DNA from: Streptomyces sp. FIT100
GTDB taxonomy: Bacteria > Actinomycetota > Actinomycetes > Streptomycetales > Streptomycetaceae
Assembly (NCBI RefSeq): GCF_024584805.1
Contig: NZ_CP075715.1
Span: 6,295,526 to 6,359,525 of the forward strand
Reading direction: 5' to 3'
Length of the DNA: 64,000 bases
Below the pieces are notes generated by a model that worked only from the letters and a program-made list of their open reading frames with translations, ran no database searches and was not told the DNA's origin. Both the position numbers and the translations under genes were made by a program. Shown here piece by piece: positions 19,251 through 27,694 of this stretch; position 1 is the first letter of the stretch; the number at the start of each line of letters is the position of its first letter.

Positions 19251-19262
19251 GACAACGTTGTC
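19251..19262. promoter_or_regulatory. LacI-type operator upstream of the GH92 gene
   Basis: GACAACGTTGTC is a perfect 12-bp palindrome with the central CG typical of LacI/GalR-family sites, 33 bp before the mannosidase start. A related sequence lies before xylF (25519-25532). The cognate regulator is not obvious in the window. Confidence 0.6.
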
Positions 19263-19330
19263 AGGTCAGAGGCAGGCTCCAGTAGGGATCCAAGCGGCTC
19301 ATGGTGTCAAGGGTGTTGACGGGGTGGCAG

Positions 19331-19378
19331 GGGCGGATTCAGTCGTTTCGATCAGTTTTCATCCAGGAGAATCCGCCC
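19331..19378. repeat. Inverted repeat with 28-nt loop in the GH92/ngc intergenic region
   Basis: GGGCGGATTC (19331-19340) and GAATCCGCCC (19369-19378) are perfect 10-bp arms. It may be an operator pair or a weak hairpin. Between it and the lipoprotein remnant at 19670 I see no gene. Confidence 0.4.
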
Positions 19379-19669
19379 GGACGTGATCTCATGCCCCGGA
19401 GGTCTCAACTCGGGAAAGACTGACACCTAAACTTGCTTTCGATCTTGCCCCCTTGGCCGCAAGTGGACTATACCTATCGCGTCCGACGGCGTACGGAGCG
19501 CTGGACGACCTCGGGGGCGGAAATCGGTCCGTGCGGCCGACGTCATCCCGGGTGAGCCACCCAGAAAGATTCAGTACCAACTGATCGCGGTAATCGGCAC
19601 CTTCGCCGAAGGCGAGCGAAGACGGGGACCCGGTTCCGCCCGAGTCCTGTGGAGAGTGAGGACTTGAGT

Positions 19670-19840
19670 ATGGAATCCACCCTCGACGTAGGCCGTCGCG
19701 ATCTGATCAAGCGGAGCACGACTGTCGCTCTGGCCGCGGCCCCGGTGACCGCTTTTCCGAATTCGTGTGCATCGAGTGGCGGCGGTGAAGGGGCGCCGGC
19801 GCTGTCTCGTCGATCGCGGCGGGATGCGTCGCTCAGCTGA
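19670..19840 (+). pseudogene. N-terminal remnant of an NgcE-type lipoprotein gene
   Basis: The first 40 codons encode a textbook twin-arginine lipoprotein signal: GRRDLIKRSTTVALAAAPVT, then FPNSCASSGGGEG, with the lipobox Cys. From memory this closely matches the start of Streptomyces NgcE/DasA-class binding proteins. After the Gly-rich linker the frame turns into Arg/Ser-rich nonsense and stops at 19840. GAGGA precedes the ATG. The rest of the gene is missing. A complete NgcE-type gene follows 210 bp downstream with a different signal peptide, so this looks like the stump of an older copy. Confidence 0.6.
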
Positions 19841-19973
19841 TCGCCATCGGTGTCGCTGAGCGGCTCCGAAGCGACGGCGAAACGCCCCGATGGACATCTC
19901 CGCCAACATTCGAGGCGAAGACTCACACAAGGACGCGCTCAAAGAGAAGTGCGGCAAGCGCATGGCCAACCTG

Positions 19974-19997
19974 GCCTGACAGCCTGACAGCCTGACA
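19974..19997. repeat. Three tandem copies of GCCTGACA
   Basis: An 8-bp unit is repeated three times directly upstream of the intact binding-protein gene, at the edge of the sequence that follows the lipoprotein remnant. Confidence 0.6.
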
Positions 19998-20050
19998 GCC
20001 AGACACGCAGCAAACCCATGAAGATCCAAACGATCGGTAAGGATGCAGAG

Positions 20051-21454
20051 ATGACCTCTCGTACCGGCTCTCTTGATAGGCGGACGCTCCTGCGCGGGGC
20101 GATCGCAACGGCAGCCATGGGTTCGCTTGCGGTTGCGTGTGGCTCTCCCTCTGGCAACGGTGGTGGCGGCGGCCCGAAGGGCAAGACGAGCTCCACCAAC
20201 CCGTTCGGCGTCGCCGAAGGCTCCAAGGTCGAAGCGGCCATCTTCGACGGCGGCTACGGCGTCGACTATGTCGAATACGCCAACAAGGTCATGGGGAAGC
20301 AGGTCAAGGGTGTCACGGTCGCGGTCAAGCCGGTCGTCGACATCGCCCCGGAGCTCCAGCCCCGGTTCGTCGGCGGCAACCCGCCGGACCTCATCGACAA
20401 CTCCGGTGAGGACCAGATCGGCTTCCTCGGCATCCTCAACCAGCTCGAGCCACTGGATGACGTCCTCGAGGCCAACAACTACGAAGGCACGAAGATCGCC
20501 GACACGATCTACGCCGGCGTGAGGGAGCCTGGGACGTTCAACGGCAAGTTCGTCGCGCTCAACTACGTGATGACGGTGTACGGCGTCTGGTACTCGAAGA
20601 CGCTGTTCGAGGCGAACGGCTGGACCGCGCCGAAGACCTGGGCCGAAGCGTACGAGCTGGGCAAGAAGGCGAAGGCGAAGGGCAAGTACCTCTTCGTCCA
20701 CGGCAAGGAGGCCGCGACCTACTACCAGACGCTGGCGATCGAGTCGGCGATCAAGGAGGGTGGCGACGAGGTTCGGCTCGCTCTCGAGAAGCTGGAGGCG
20801 GACTCCTGGTCGCACCCGGCCGTCCAGGGCGTCCTCACGATCATGGAGAAGATGGTCAAGGAGGGCATGTTCGTCCCCGGCGGCTCCGGCACCCAGTTCC
20901 AGAAGGCGCAGGCTGCCTGGAGCAACGACCAGAAGGCGCTCCTCTACCCGACCGGTGGCTGGATCGAGAACGAGATGAAGGACGCCACCAAGGCCGACTT
21001 CCAGATGACCGGCATCCCGTCCATGACGCTCACCGGCAGCTCGAAACTTCCCTACGAGGCGGTTCACGCTGCCGCGGGCGAGCCTTTCATCGTTCCCAAG
21101 CAGGGCAAGAACGCGGCCGGCGGCAAAGAGGTGCTGCGGGCGATGCTGTCCAAGGAGGCGGCTGCCAACTTCTCCAAGACGAAGCTGGCCCCGACGATCA
21201 TCAAGGGCACCGTGCCCGCCGACGGCTACGGATCGTCGGCGCTGGTCTCGCAGTCGCAGATGCTCGAGGCCGCGGGCGAGAACATCTTCACCTGGAACTT
21301 CGTCGGCGCCTACGGGATGAACACCGACCAGCTGGTGCCGTGGAACTCGTTCCTTGCCGGTGACCTTGACGCCAAGGGCCTGACCTCGGCTCTGCAGAAG
21401 ATCTCCGACAAGGTCAGGGAAGACGACTCCATCGAAAAGCTCGAGGTCAGCTAG
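20051..21454 (+). CDS. ngcE: Carbohydrate ABC transporter substrate-binding lipoprotein, NgcE family
   Basis: A 467-residue extracellular binding protein with a twin-arginine lipoprotein signal (DRRTLLRGAIATAAMG, lipobox LAVAC at about residues 26-30). The mature part has the type II periplasmic-binding fold; segments such as GGNPPDLIDNSGEDQIG and ALNYVMTVYGVWYSK are characteristic of the N-acetylglucosamine/diacetylchitobiose-binding NgcE group. I chose the ATG at 20051 over 20018 because AAGGAT lies upstream of it. Two permease genes follow immediately. No ATPase is encoded here; in Streptomyces such importers borrow MsiK. Leucine TTG codons are frequent in this operon compared with its neighbours, hinting at transfer from another actinobacterium. 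Confidence 0.85.
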   Translation: MTSRTGSLDRRTLLRGAIATAAMGSLAVACGSPSGNGGGGGPKGKTSSTNPFGVAEGSKVEAAIFDGGYGVDYVEYANKVMGKQVKGVTVAVKPVVDIAPELQPRFVGGNPPDLIDNSGEDQIGFLGILNQLEPLDDVLEANNYEGTKIADTIYAGVREPGTFNGKFVALNYVMTVYGVWYSKTLFEANGWTAPKTWAEAYELGKKAKAKGKYLFVHGKEAATYYQTLAIESAIKEGGDEVRLALEKLEADSWSHPAVQGVLTIMEKMVKEGMFVPGGSGTQFQKAQAAWSNDQKALLYPTGGWIENEMKDATKADFQMTGIPSMTLTGSSKLPYEAVHAAAGEPFIVPKQGKNAAGGKEVLRAMLSKEAAANFSKTKLAPTIIKGTVPADGYGSSALVSQSQMLEAAGENIFTWNFVGAYGMNTDQLVPWNSFLAGDLDAKGLTSALQKISDKVREDDSIEKLEVS

Positions 21455-21461
21455 CACCGCT

Positions 21462-22517
21462 ATGAGTGACACGATCACCAAACCCGAAGCCGCGAGCCGC
21501 CGGCCGACGCCGGCCGCTCGCGGCGGGCGGCCCCGACGCCGCAAGCTCACCTTCGACCGGGTGACGTTCTTCCTCGCGTTCCTCGGTATCCCGTTGGCCG
21601 TCTTCGTGACCTTCGTCCTGATCCCGTTCGTCCAGGCGATCTACTGGGCGATGACCGACTGGCGCGGCTTCAGCCCGGACTACAACTTCGTCGGGCTGGA
21701 CAACTTCACCAAGATGTTCCAGGACGACATCTTCCTGAAGGCGCTGCGCAATGTCGCATTGCTGGCGGCCGTCGTGCCGTTGGTGACGTTGACCCTCGCC
21801 CTCGGGGTCGCGGTGGCCATCACCCTGGGCGGGCCCAGCAAGGGCCCCGTCCGGGGGATCCGGGGCGCTTCGTTCTATCGAATCATCTCGTTCTTCCCCT
21901 ACGTCGTGCCGGCGATCATCGTCGGCCTGATCTGGGCGCAGATGTTCGACCCGAACGCCGGCCTGGTCAACGGCTTCCTCACCAAGGTCGGGTTGGACCA
22001 GTTCGAGGCGTTCGCCTGGCTGGGCGAAAGCGCGACCGCGATGCCGTCCCTGATGTTCGTCTTCGTCTGGGGGCTCGTCGGCTTCTACGCGGTGCTCTTC
22101 ATCGCCGCGATCAAGGGAGTTCCCGCCGAACTGTACGAGGCGGCCAGGATCGACGGGGCCGGTCGGTTCCGGACAACGATCTCGATCACCCTGCCGGCGA
22201 TCCGTGACAGTGTGCAGACGGCGTACATCTACCTGGGCATCGCCGCGCTGGACGCGTTCGTCTTCGTACAGGCGCTGCTGCCGAACGGTGGGCCGGACAA
22301 CTCGACCCTCACGATCAGCCAGCGGCTGTTCAATGTCGCCTTCCGGCAGCAGCAGTTCGGATACGCCACCGCGATGGGGGTCGTCCTCGCCGTTGTCACC
22401 CTGGTGTTCGCGGCGCTGGTCTTCACCGTCAGTCGCCTGACCGGCGGTGGCGAGGACAAAGAGAATGCGCGTGGGTTCAAGGCTCGGCGTGCTGGAGCCA
22501 AGGGAGGTGCTCAGTGA
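21462..22517 (+). CDS. ngcF: Sugar ABC transporter permease, NgcF-like
   Basis: A 351-residue inner-membrane permease with six predicted helices; the first is VTFFLAFLGIPLAVFVTFVL. The EAA loop, which contacts the ATPase, reads ELYEAARIDGAGRFRTTISI. The gene starts 7 bp after ngcE and its TGA overlaps the GTG of the next permease. It forms one importer with the neighbouring binding protein and permease, probably energised by the shared ATPase MsiK encoded elsewhere. The substrate is inferred from ngcE to be GlcNAc, chitobiose or a related N-glycan fragment. Confidence 0.88.
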   Translation: MSDTITKPEAASRRPTPAARGGRPRRRKLTFDRVTFFLAFLGIPLAVFVTFVLIPFVQAIYWAMTDWRGFSPDYNFVGLDNFTKMFQDDIFLKALRNVALLAAVVPLVTLTLALGVAVAITLGGPSKGPVRGIRGASFYRIISFFPYVVPAIIVGLIWAQMFDPNAGLVNGFLTKVGLDQFEAFAWLGESATAMPSLMFVFVWGLVGFYAVLFIAAIKGVPAELYEAARIDGAGRFRTTISITLPAIRDSVQTAYIYLGIAALDAFVFVQALLPNGGPDNSTLTISQRLFNVAFRQQQFGYATAMGVVLAVVTLVFAALVFTVSRLTGGGEDKENARGFKARRAGAKGGAQ

Positions 22518-23386
22518 GCGCCGTAGCCGCCGACCGGAGGCTGGTGAGGGCCTCCGCAAGCAGCGACCGGAGGTTTGCGACGATCTCGCACGCCTTGCTG
22601 ACTGTGTGGGCCGTGATCGTGATCGTGCCCATGCTGTGGGTGCTGATGTCGTCGTTCAAGTCGACCGGTGAAATCCTGTCGTCGCCGTTCTCGCTTCCGG
22701 ATCACTGGAGGGTCGAGAACTACGCGAACGCGTGGACCGACGCGAACATCGGGAAGTACTTCCTGAATTCGGTGATCGTCGTTGTCTGTGCGCTGTTCCT
22801 GGTGATGTTGTTGGGCGCGATGTGCGCCTACATCCTCGCCCGGTTCGAGTTCCCCGGACGTCGGCTGATCTACTACGTGATGCTGGCCGGGTTGACCTTC
22901 CCCGTCTTCCTGGCGATCGTGCCGCTGTTCTTCCAGCTGCAGAACCTCGGGTTGCTGAACACGCGTCTGGGACTGATCCTCACCTACGTCGCGTTCGCGC
23001 TGCCGTTCACGATGTTCTTCCTCTATGCGTTCTTCCGGTCACTGCCGCATGACGTCTACGAGGCCGCGTTGATCGACGGTGCGGGTGACTGGCGGGCGTT
23101 CTTCCAGGTGATGTTGCCGATGGCGCGTCCGGGCATGGCCGCGGTGGCGATCTTCAACTTCCTGGGGTTGTGGAACCAGTTCCTGCTGCCCGTGGCGCTC
23201 AACACCGACCAGGACAAGTGGGTCCTGACCCAGGGGATGGCCGCCTACGCGTCCTCGCAGGTCTACGACATCGACTATGGCGCGCTGTTCGCGGCGATCG
23301 TGGTCACGGTCGTGCCGGTACTGATCGTGTACGTCGTGTTCCAACGCCGGATCGCCGGTTCGGTGTCGCAGGGCACCTTCCGCTGA
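22514..23386 (+). CDS. ngcG: Sugar ABC transporter permease, NgcG-like
   Basis: A 290-residue permease of the MalG type with six hydrophobic segments. The EAA loop is VYEAALIDGAGDWRAFFQVM. Translation starts at the GTG overlapping the ngcF stop codon (GTGA), so the two permeases are coupled. It is the last gene of the operon, which ends at the perfect 44-bp palindrome 12 bp downstream. Leucine codons TTG are unusually frequent for Streptomyces here (for example in GLLNTRLGL). Confidence 0.88.
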   Translation: MSAVAADRRLVRASASSDRRFATISHALLTVWAVIVIVPMLWVLMSSFKSTGEILSSPFSLPDHWRVENYANAWTDANIGKYFLNSVIVVVCALFLVMLLGAMCAYILARFEFPGRRLIYYVMLAGLTFPVFLAIVPLFFQLQNLGLLNTRLGLILTYVAFALPFTMFFLYAFFRSLPHDVYEAALIDGAGDWRAFFQVMLPMARPGMAAVAIFNFLGLWNQFLLPVALNTDQDKWVLTQGMAAYASSQVYDIDYGALFAAIVVTVVPVLIVYVVFQRRIAGSVSQGTFR

Positions 23387-23397
23387 CCCTGCCGTCT

Positions 23398-23441
23398 GAC
23401 TACCTGCCGAGGTCAACAATTGTTGACCTCGGCAGGTAGTC
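23398..23441 (+). terminator. Perfect 44-bp palindrome ending the ngcEFG operon
   Basis: Positions 23398-23419 are the exact reverse complement of 23420-23441, centred on AACAATTGTT, with no loop. It starts 12 bp after the ngcG stop codon, so termination is the simplest role. Such a perfect palindrome can also extrude as a cruciform or serve as a protein-binding site. Confidence 0.65.
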
Positions 23442-23596
23442 TCGCTTCATGGTGCGTGCGGGGGCCGCACCTCGGCGAATACCGCCGTCGCGTCGTCATG
23501 TGCCTTGCCCCGAGCGAAGGCCGCGCTCTCCGGATCCCTCGTCTCCGCCGCCCTCGCCTGGTGGATCAAGGCGGGTCTTCACAGTCGAGCGATGCG
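23442..23596. other. Short stretch without a recognised gene
   Basis: Between the palindrome and the transposase remnant no frame has convincing coding character on either strand. Confidence 0.4.
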
Positions 23597-24055
23597 AACT
23601 CCTGGCGCTGCTGTGACCTGTGTCGATGAAGGCGGCGATCCCGGGCCACTACCGGTCGGCTGTGGTCGCGAGCTGCCGGACCTCGGGGGATGCCGGAGTC
23701 CGTGCACCAGGTGAGGAACTTCCAGCGGGCCTGTTCCGATGCGGTGGCGGTCTGCTCCCGTGCGGGCCAGGGCCAGGGCCAACGGGTTGCGCAGGTTCTC
23801 CTTGTCGATCCACGCGGTCAGCAGGGTCCGGCCGATCGTCCCCTCGCCCAGCAGGGCGTTCCACATGCGTGCGAACTGGTCGTCGGTGCGGCCCTCGACC
23901 TGGCCGAGCAGGCCGCGCCGGTGCCGATGGCGTCGACGAAGCCGGTCTGCCACCGCTCGCGCGTCAGCAGCCACGTGCCGGCGGCGCCGATGCCTTCGTC
24001 CTGTGCATACACGGCGGTACGCGGCAGGCGCCGCGTCGACCGGGCACGATCATCC
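23597..24055 (-). pseudogene. Degenerate ISL3-family transposase, C-terminal part
   Basis: On the minus strand, pieces of an ISL3-type transposase can be read in three shifting frames: AVYAQDEGIGAAGTWLLTRE, then GLLGQVEGRTDDQFARMWNA and GEGTIGRTLLTAWIDKENLR, then PEVRQLATTADR, a TAG where the family has Trp, and WPGIAAFIDTGHSSARS. At least two frameshifts and one nonsense codon are present, and an internal segment seems to be deleted. No terminal inverted repeats were identified. It lies directly downstream of the ngcEFG operon and is a likely trace of the event that rearranged this region. Confidence 0.65.
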
Positions 24056-24310
24056 CTGGCCGGGCCAACTTCGTGAGCACAGCGTGGACGAACCGCACAG
24101 TGCGAAACTCGAGACACCGAGTAGACATCACGTAAGCGAGGCGAAAATCGGGACGTATTGGTCACAGTCTCATCAAGGTCTTGACGCCGGTAACCGTGTC
24201 CACCGAGCCTAGACTTCACTAATTGTAGACAGTTCGGGGACACATCGCCGTGCCCCGGAAGACGGGCGCGGCCGTCGCGCCGTCCCGTCGAGGTGGGAGT
24301 GTGTGAGTCG

Positions 24311-25510
24311 ATGGAGACTCCGGGGTCGCAGACATCTCTGCATCGGGCCAATCTCGAGCGGGTCGTACGTGCTGTGCGCATGGCCGGTTCGCTCACCCAG
24401 GCCGAGATCGCGAGGTCCACCGGGCTGTCCGCCGCCACCGTCTCCAATATCGTTCGCGAACTGAAGGACGGCGGGACCGTCGATGTCACGCCCACCTCGG
24501 CCGGTGGCCGCCGGGCCCGCAGCGTCTCGCTCAGCGGGGACGCCGGGATCGTCGTCGGCGTCGACTTCGGCCACACCCATCTGCGGGTCGCGATCGGCAA
24601 CCTCGCCCACCAGGTGCTCGCCGAGGAGTCCGAGCCGCTCGACGTGGACGCGTCGGCGGCCGAGGGCTTCGGCCGGGCGGAGCAGCTGGTCAAGCGGCTG
24701 ATCGAGACGACCGGGATCGGCCAGGACAAGGTGATCGGCGTCGGGCTCGGCGTACCGGGCCCGATCGATCTGGAGTCCGGCACGCTGGGCTCCACGGCGA
24801 TCCTGCCGGGCTGGAGCGGGATCAACCCCGCCGACGAGCTCTCCCGCCGGCTCGGCGTGCCCGTGTACGTGGACAACGACGCCAACCTGGGCGCGCTGGG
24901 CGAGCTGGTCTGGGGGAGCGGGCGCGGGGTCCGGGACCTCGCGTACATCAAGGTCGCCGGCGGTGTCGGCGCCGGTCTGGTGATCCAGGGCCAGATCTAC
25001 CGGGGCCCGGGCGGCACGGCCGGTGAGATCGGACACATCACGCTGGACGAGTCGGGGCCCGTCTGCCGCTGCGGAAACCGCGGCTGCCTGGAGACCTTCG
25101 CGGCCGCCCCGTACGTGCTGCCGCTGCTGAGGCCGAGCCACGGCCCGGATCTGACCATGGAGCGCGTCGTGCAGCTGGCGCGCGAGGGCGACCCGGGCTG
25201 CCGCCGGGTGGTCGCCGACGTCGGACGCCACATCGGCAGCGGTGTGGCCAACCTGTGCAATCTGCTCAATCCCAGCCGGGTGGTGCTGGGCGGAAATCTG
25301 GCCGAGGCGGGAGAATTGGTCCTCGCGCCGATCCGCGACTCGGTCTCCCGGTATGCGATTCCCAGCGCGGCACGCCAGCTCTCCGTCCTTCCGGGGGCGC
25401 TGGGCGGACGGGCCGAAGTGCTGGGCGCGCTGGCCCTCGTACTCAGCGAAATGGGCGATTCGACACTTCTGGACAGCTCGGTCCCGGCCGGGGCGCCTGC
25501 CTTCACTTAG
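24311..25510 (+). CDS. rok7B7: ROK-family transcriptional regulator Rok7B7
   Basis: The 399-residue protein has an N-terminal winged helix-turn-helix (about 15-70; SLTQAEIARSTGLSAATVSN) and a ROK sugar-kinase-like domain. The latter includes the nucleotide-binding start VVGVDFGHTHLRVA, the acid VDNDANLGALGE, and the Zn-binding signature His in GHITLDE plus CRCGNRGC. The ATG at 24311 gives the start METPGSQTSL that I remember for S. coelicolor SCO6008. In S. coelicolor Rok7B7 affects xylose uptake, carbon catabolite repression and antibiotic production. Its position between ngcEFG and xylFGH supports the same assignment; the xylF leader 120 bp downstream is a likely target. Confidence 0.9.
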   Translation: METPGSQTSLHRANLERVVRAVRMAGSLTQAEIARSTGLSAATVSNIVRELKDGGTVDVTPTSAGGRRARSVSLSGDAGIVVGVDFGHTHLRVAIGNLAHQVLAEESEPLDVDASAAEGFGRAEQLVKRLIETTGIGQDKVIGVGLGVPGPIDLESGTLGSTAILPGWSGINPADELSRRLGVPVYVDNDANLGALGELVWGSGRGVRDLAYIKVAGGVGAGLVIQGQIYRGPGGTAGEIGHITLDESGPVCRCGNRGCLETFAAAPYVLPLLRPSHGPDLTMERVVQLAREGDPGCRRVVADVGRHIGSGVANLCNLLNPSRVVLGGNLAEAGELVLAPIRDSVSRYAIPSAARQLSVLPGALGGRAEVLGALALVLSEMGDSTLLDSSVPAGAPAFT

Positions 25511-25518
25511 ATAACGAA

Positions 25519-25532
25519 TGGCACCGTTGTCA
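25519..25532. promoter_or_regulatory. LacI-like half-conserved operator before xylF
   Basis: TGGCACCGTTGTCA, read on the minus strand as TGACAACGGTGCCA, shares TGACAACG with the GH92 operator region at 19251-19262. It lies about 100 bp before the xylF start, just after the rok7B7 stop codon. Confidence 0.35.
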
Positions 25533-25562
25533 TCTCGTTAAGGATTTACTCCTTGACGCTGG

Positions 25563-25603
25563 CGTTGCGGCCGAGTTGACTTCCAGCCACCTCGGCCGCA
25601 ACG
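25563..25603 (+). promoter_or_regulatory. Perfect inverted repeat in the xylF leader
   Basis: CGTTGCGGCCGAG (25563-25575) and CTCGGCCGCAACG (25591-25603) form a 13-bp stem with a 15-nt loop, ending about 28 bp before the xylF start. It could be a regulator site or an RNA hairpin. A smaller repeat, AAGGA/TCCTT, lies just upstream at about 25540-25554. Confidence 0.5.
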
Positions 25604-25630
25604 ACGCGGCCTCGTCAGGGAGGTTTCTGA

Positions 25631-26743
25631 ATGAACACGCAGATGCGTCGTGCCGCCGTGGCCGTGGCCGCCACCGCGATGGCTGTGTCGCTCGCCGCCT
25701 GTGGCAGCGCCAAGGAGTCCGGCGAGAACGGGTCCGAGAGCGGCGCCGCCAAGGGCGACGACATCACCATCGGTCTCCTTCTTCCCGAGAACCAGACCGC
25801 GCGTTACGAGAAGTTCGACAAGCCGCTCATCGAGAAGAAGATCAGCGAGCTCACGAACGGCAAGGCCAAGGTCGTCTACGCCAACGCCAAGCAGGACGCG
25901 ACCCTGCAGACGCAGCAGGTCGACACCATGATCACCAACAAGGTCGACGCGCTGATCGTGGACGCGGTCGACTCCAAGGCGATCGCGGGCGGCGTGAAGA
26001 AGGCCAAGGAGGCGGGCATCCCCGTCGTCGCCTTCGACCGCCTCGCCGAGGGCCCGATCGACGCCTACACCTCCTTCGACAACGAAGAGGTCGGCCGCGT
26101 CCAGGGCAAGTCGCTCCTGGAGGCCCTGGGCGCCAAGGCCAAGGACGGCCAGGTCGTGATGATGAACGGCTCGGTCACCGACCCGAACGCCAAGCTCTTC
26201 AAGAGCGGTGCCCACTCCGAGCTCGACGGCAAGGTGAACGTCGGCAAGGAGTACGACACCAAGGAGTGGAAGCCGGAGAACGCCAACGCCAACATGGAGG
26301 CGGCGATCTCGGCCCTGGGCAAGGACAAGATCATCGGCGTCTACTCCGCCAACGACGGCATGGCGGGCGGCATCATCACCGCCCTGAAGGCCGCCGGCTT
26401 CGCCAAGCTCCCGCCGGTCACCGGCCAGGACGCCGAGCTCGCGGGTGTGCAGCGGATCATCGCCGGTGAGCAGTACTCCAGCGTCTACAAGCCGTACGCG
26501 CCGGAGGCCGCCGCCGCCGCCGAGATGGCCGTCGCGCTCGCCAAGGGCGAGAAGCTCGGCTCCATCGAGACGTCCCGCGTCGACAGCCCGACCACCAAGG
26601 GCATCCCGTCCGTGCTCGTCCCGGTCGTCGCGCTGACCAAGGACAACATCCAGGACACCGTCATCAAGGACGGCGTCTACACGGCCGCCGAGATCTGCAC
26701 CCCGAAGTACAAGGCCGCCTGCGACGCGCTCGGCCTGAAGTAG
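25631..26743 (+). CDS. xylF: Sugar ABC transporter substrate-binding lipoprotein, XylF-like
   Basis: A 370-residue binding protein of the pentose/ribose (type I periplasmic-binding) family. It has a lipoprotein signal peptide (RRAAVAVAATAMAVSLAAC, lipobox LAAC), then a two-lobed domain beginning DDITIGLLLPENQTARYEKF and including TMITNKVDALIVDAVDS. GGGAGG precedes the ATG by 7 nt. It is the first gene of the xylFGH operon, next to rok7B7, matching SCO6009 from memory. Xylose is the likely ligand by synteny and by similarity to XylF; this is not proven by the sequence. Confidence 0.88.
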   Translation: MNTQMRRAAVAVAATAMAVSLAACGSAKESGENGSESGAAKGDDITIGLLLPENQTARYEKFDKPLIEKKISELTNGKAKVVYANAKQDATLQTQQVDTMITNKVDALIVDAVDSKAIAGGVKKAKEAGIPVVAFDRLAEGPIDAYTSFDNEEVGRVQGKSLLEALGAKAKDGQVVMMNGSVTDPNAKLFKSGAHSELDGKVNVGKEYDTKEWKPENANANMEAAISALGKDKIIGVYSANDGMAGGIITALKAAGFAKLPPVTGQDAELAGVQRIIAGEQYSSVYKPYAPEAAAAAEMAVALAKGEKLGSIETSRVDSPTTKGIPSVLVPVVALTKDNIQDTVIKDGVYTAAEICTPKYKAACDALGLK

Positions 26744-26781
26744 GCCCCGCGTCCCGCGAGGGACGGCGCCTCCCCTGAAGC

Positions 26782-26837
26782 CTGTCCGGTGCCCCCGCCC
26801 CATCCAGCCCCCGCTATCGGGGCGGGGCGCCGGACAG
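26782..26837 (+). terminator. Strong hairpin between xylF and xylG
   Basis: Arms at 26782-26801 and 26819-26837 pair over about 18 bp with one bulge and one mismatch. It follows the xylF stop by 38 nt. It probably stabilises the xylF message or partly terminates transcription, so that more binding protein than ATPase is made. Confidence 0.6.
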
Positions 26838-26914
26838 AAACGCTTCTCCCCTTTTTGTTCCACTTGTTCTTATGCTGTATCCCCGCCGGTCAGGCGGCGA
26901 AGGAGATGGTTCAC

Positions 26915-27694
26915 GTGTCCGCTACGCCCGTGCTGGCGTTGCGCGGGGTCTCCAAGCGGTTCGGTGCCGTTCAGGCGCTCACCGACGTAGAGCTCGAGAT
27001 CCACGCCGGTGAGGTGGTCGCCCTCGTCGGCGACAACGGCGCCGGAAAGTCCACGCTGGTCAAGACGATCGCCGGCGTGCACCCCATCGATGAAGGCGTC
27101 ATCGAGTGGGAAGGCAAGGCCGTATCGATCAGCAGGCCGCACGACGCCCAGAACCTGGGCATCGCGACGGTCTACCAGGACCTCGCACTGTGCGACAACA
27201 TCGACGTCGTCGGCAACCTCTACCTCGGTCGTGAGCTCCGCAAGCGCGGGATACTCGACGAGGTCGAGATGGAGCGCCGCTCCCGCGAGCTCCTGAGCAC
27301 GCTGTCGATCCGCATCCCCAGCGTCCGTATCCCGATCGCCTCGCTCTCCGGCGGGCAGCGGCAGACCGTGGCCATCGCCCGTTCGATGCTCGGCGAGCCC
27401 AAGCTCGTCATCCTCGACGAGCCCACCGCCGCCCTCGGCGTCGAGCAGACCGCACAGGTGCTCGACCTCGTGGAGCGGCTGCGCGAGCGCGGCCACGCGG
27501 TCATCCTCATCAGCCACAACATGGCCGATGTGAAGGCCGTCGCCGACAAGGTGGCGGTGCTCCGGCTCGGCCGGAACAACGGCGTCTTCGACGTCAAGTC
27601 CACCTCTCAGGAAGAGATCATCTCCGCCATCACCGGCGCCACCGACAACGCGGTGACCCGGCGCGCGGCGCGCACCTCGGAGGCGCAGAAGTGA
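26915..27694 (+). CDS. xylG: Sugar ABC transporter ATP-binding protein, XylG-like
   Basis: A 259-residue ATPase with Walker A GDNGAGKST, signature LSGGQRQTVAIAR, Walker B LVILDEPTAALG and switch His in LISHNMAD. It contains a single ABC domain, whereas E. coli XylG/RbsA-type subunits carry two; such half-length forms are usual in this actinobacterial system and must work as homodimers. I chose the GTG at 26915, which has GAAGGAG nine bases upstream; the in-frame ATG at 26906 lies directly against that site. It overlaps xylH by 4 bp. Confidence 0.9.
   Translation: MSATPVLALRGVSKRFGAVQALTDVELEIHAGEVVALVGDNGAGKSTLVKTIAGVHPIDEGVIEWEGKAVSISRPHDAQNLGIATVYQDLALCDNIDVVGNLYLGRELRKRGILDEVEMERRSRELLSTLSIRIPSVRIPIASLSGGQRQTVAIARSMLGEPKLVILDEPTAALGVEQTAQVLDLVERLRERGHAVILISHNMADVKAVADKVAVLRLGRNNGVFDVKSTSQEEIISAITGATDNAVTRRAARTSEAQK

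Noticed and set aside
24181..24215. A sigma-70-type promoter before rok7B7 (TTGACG and TAGACT)
   Set aside because: The spacing of 23 bp between the two boxes is too long.
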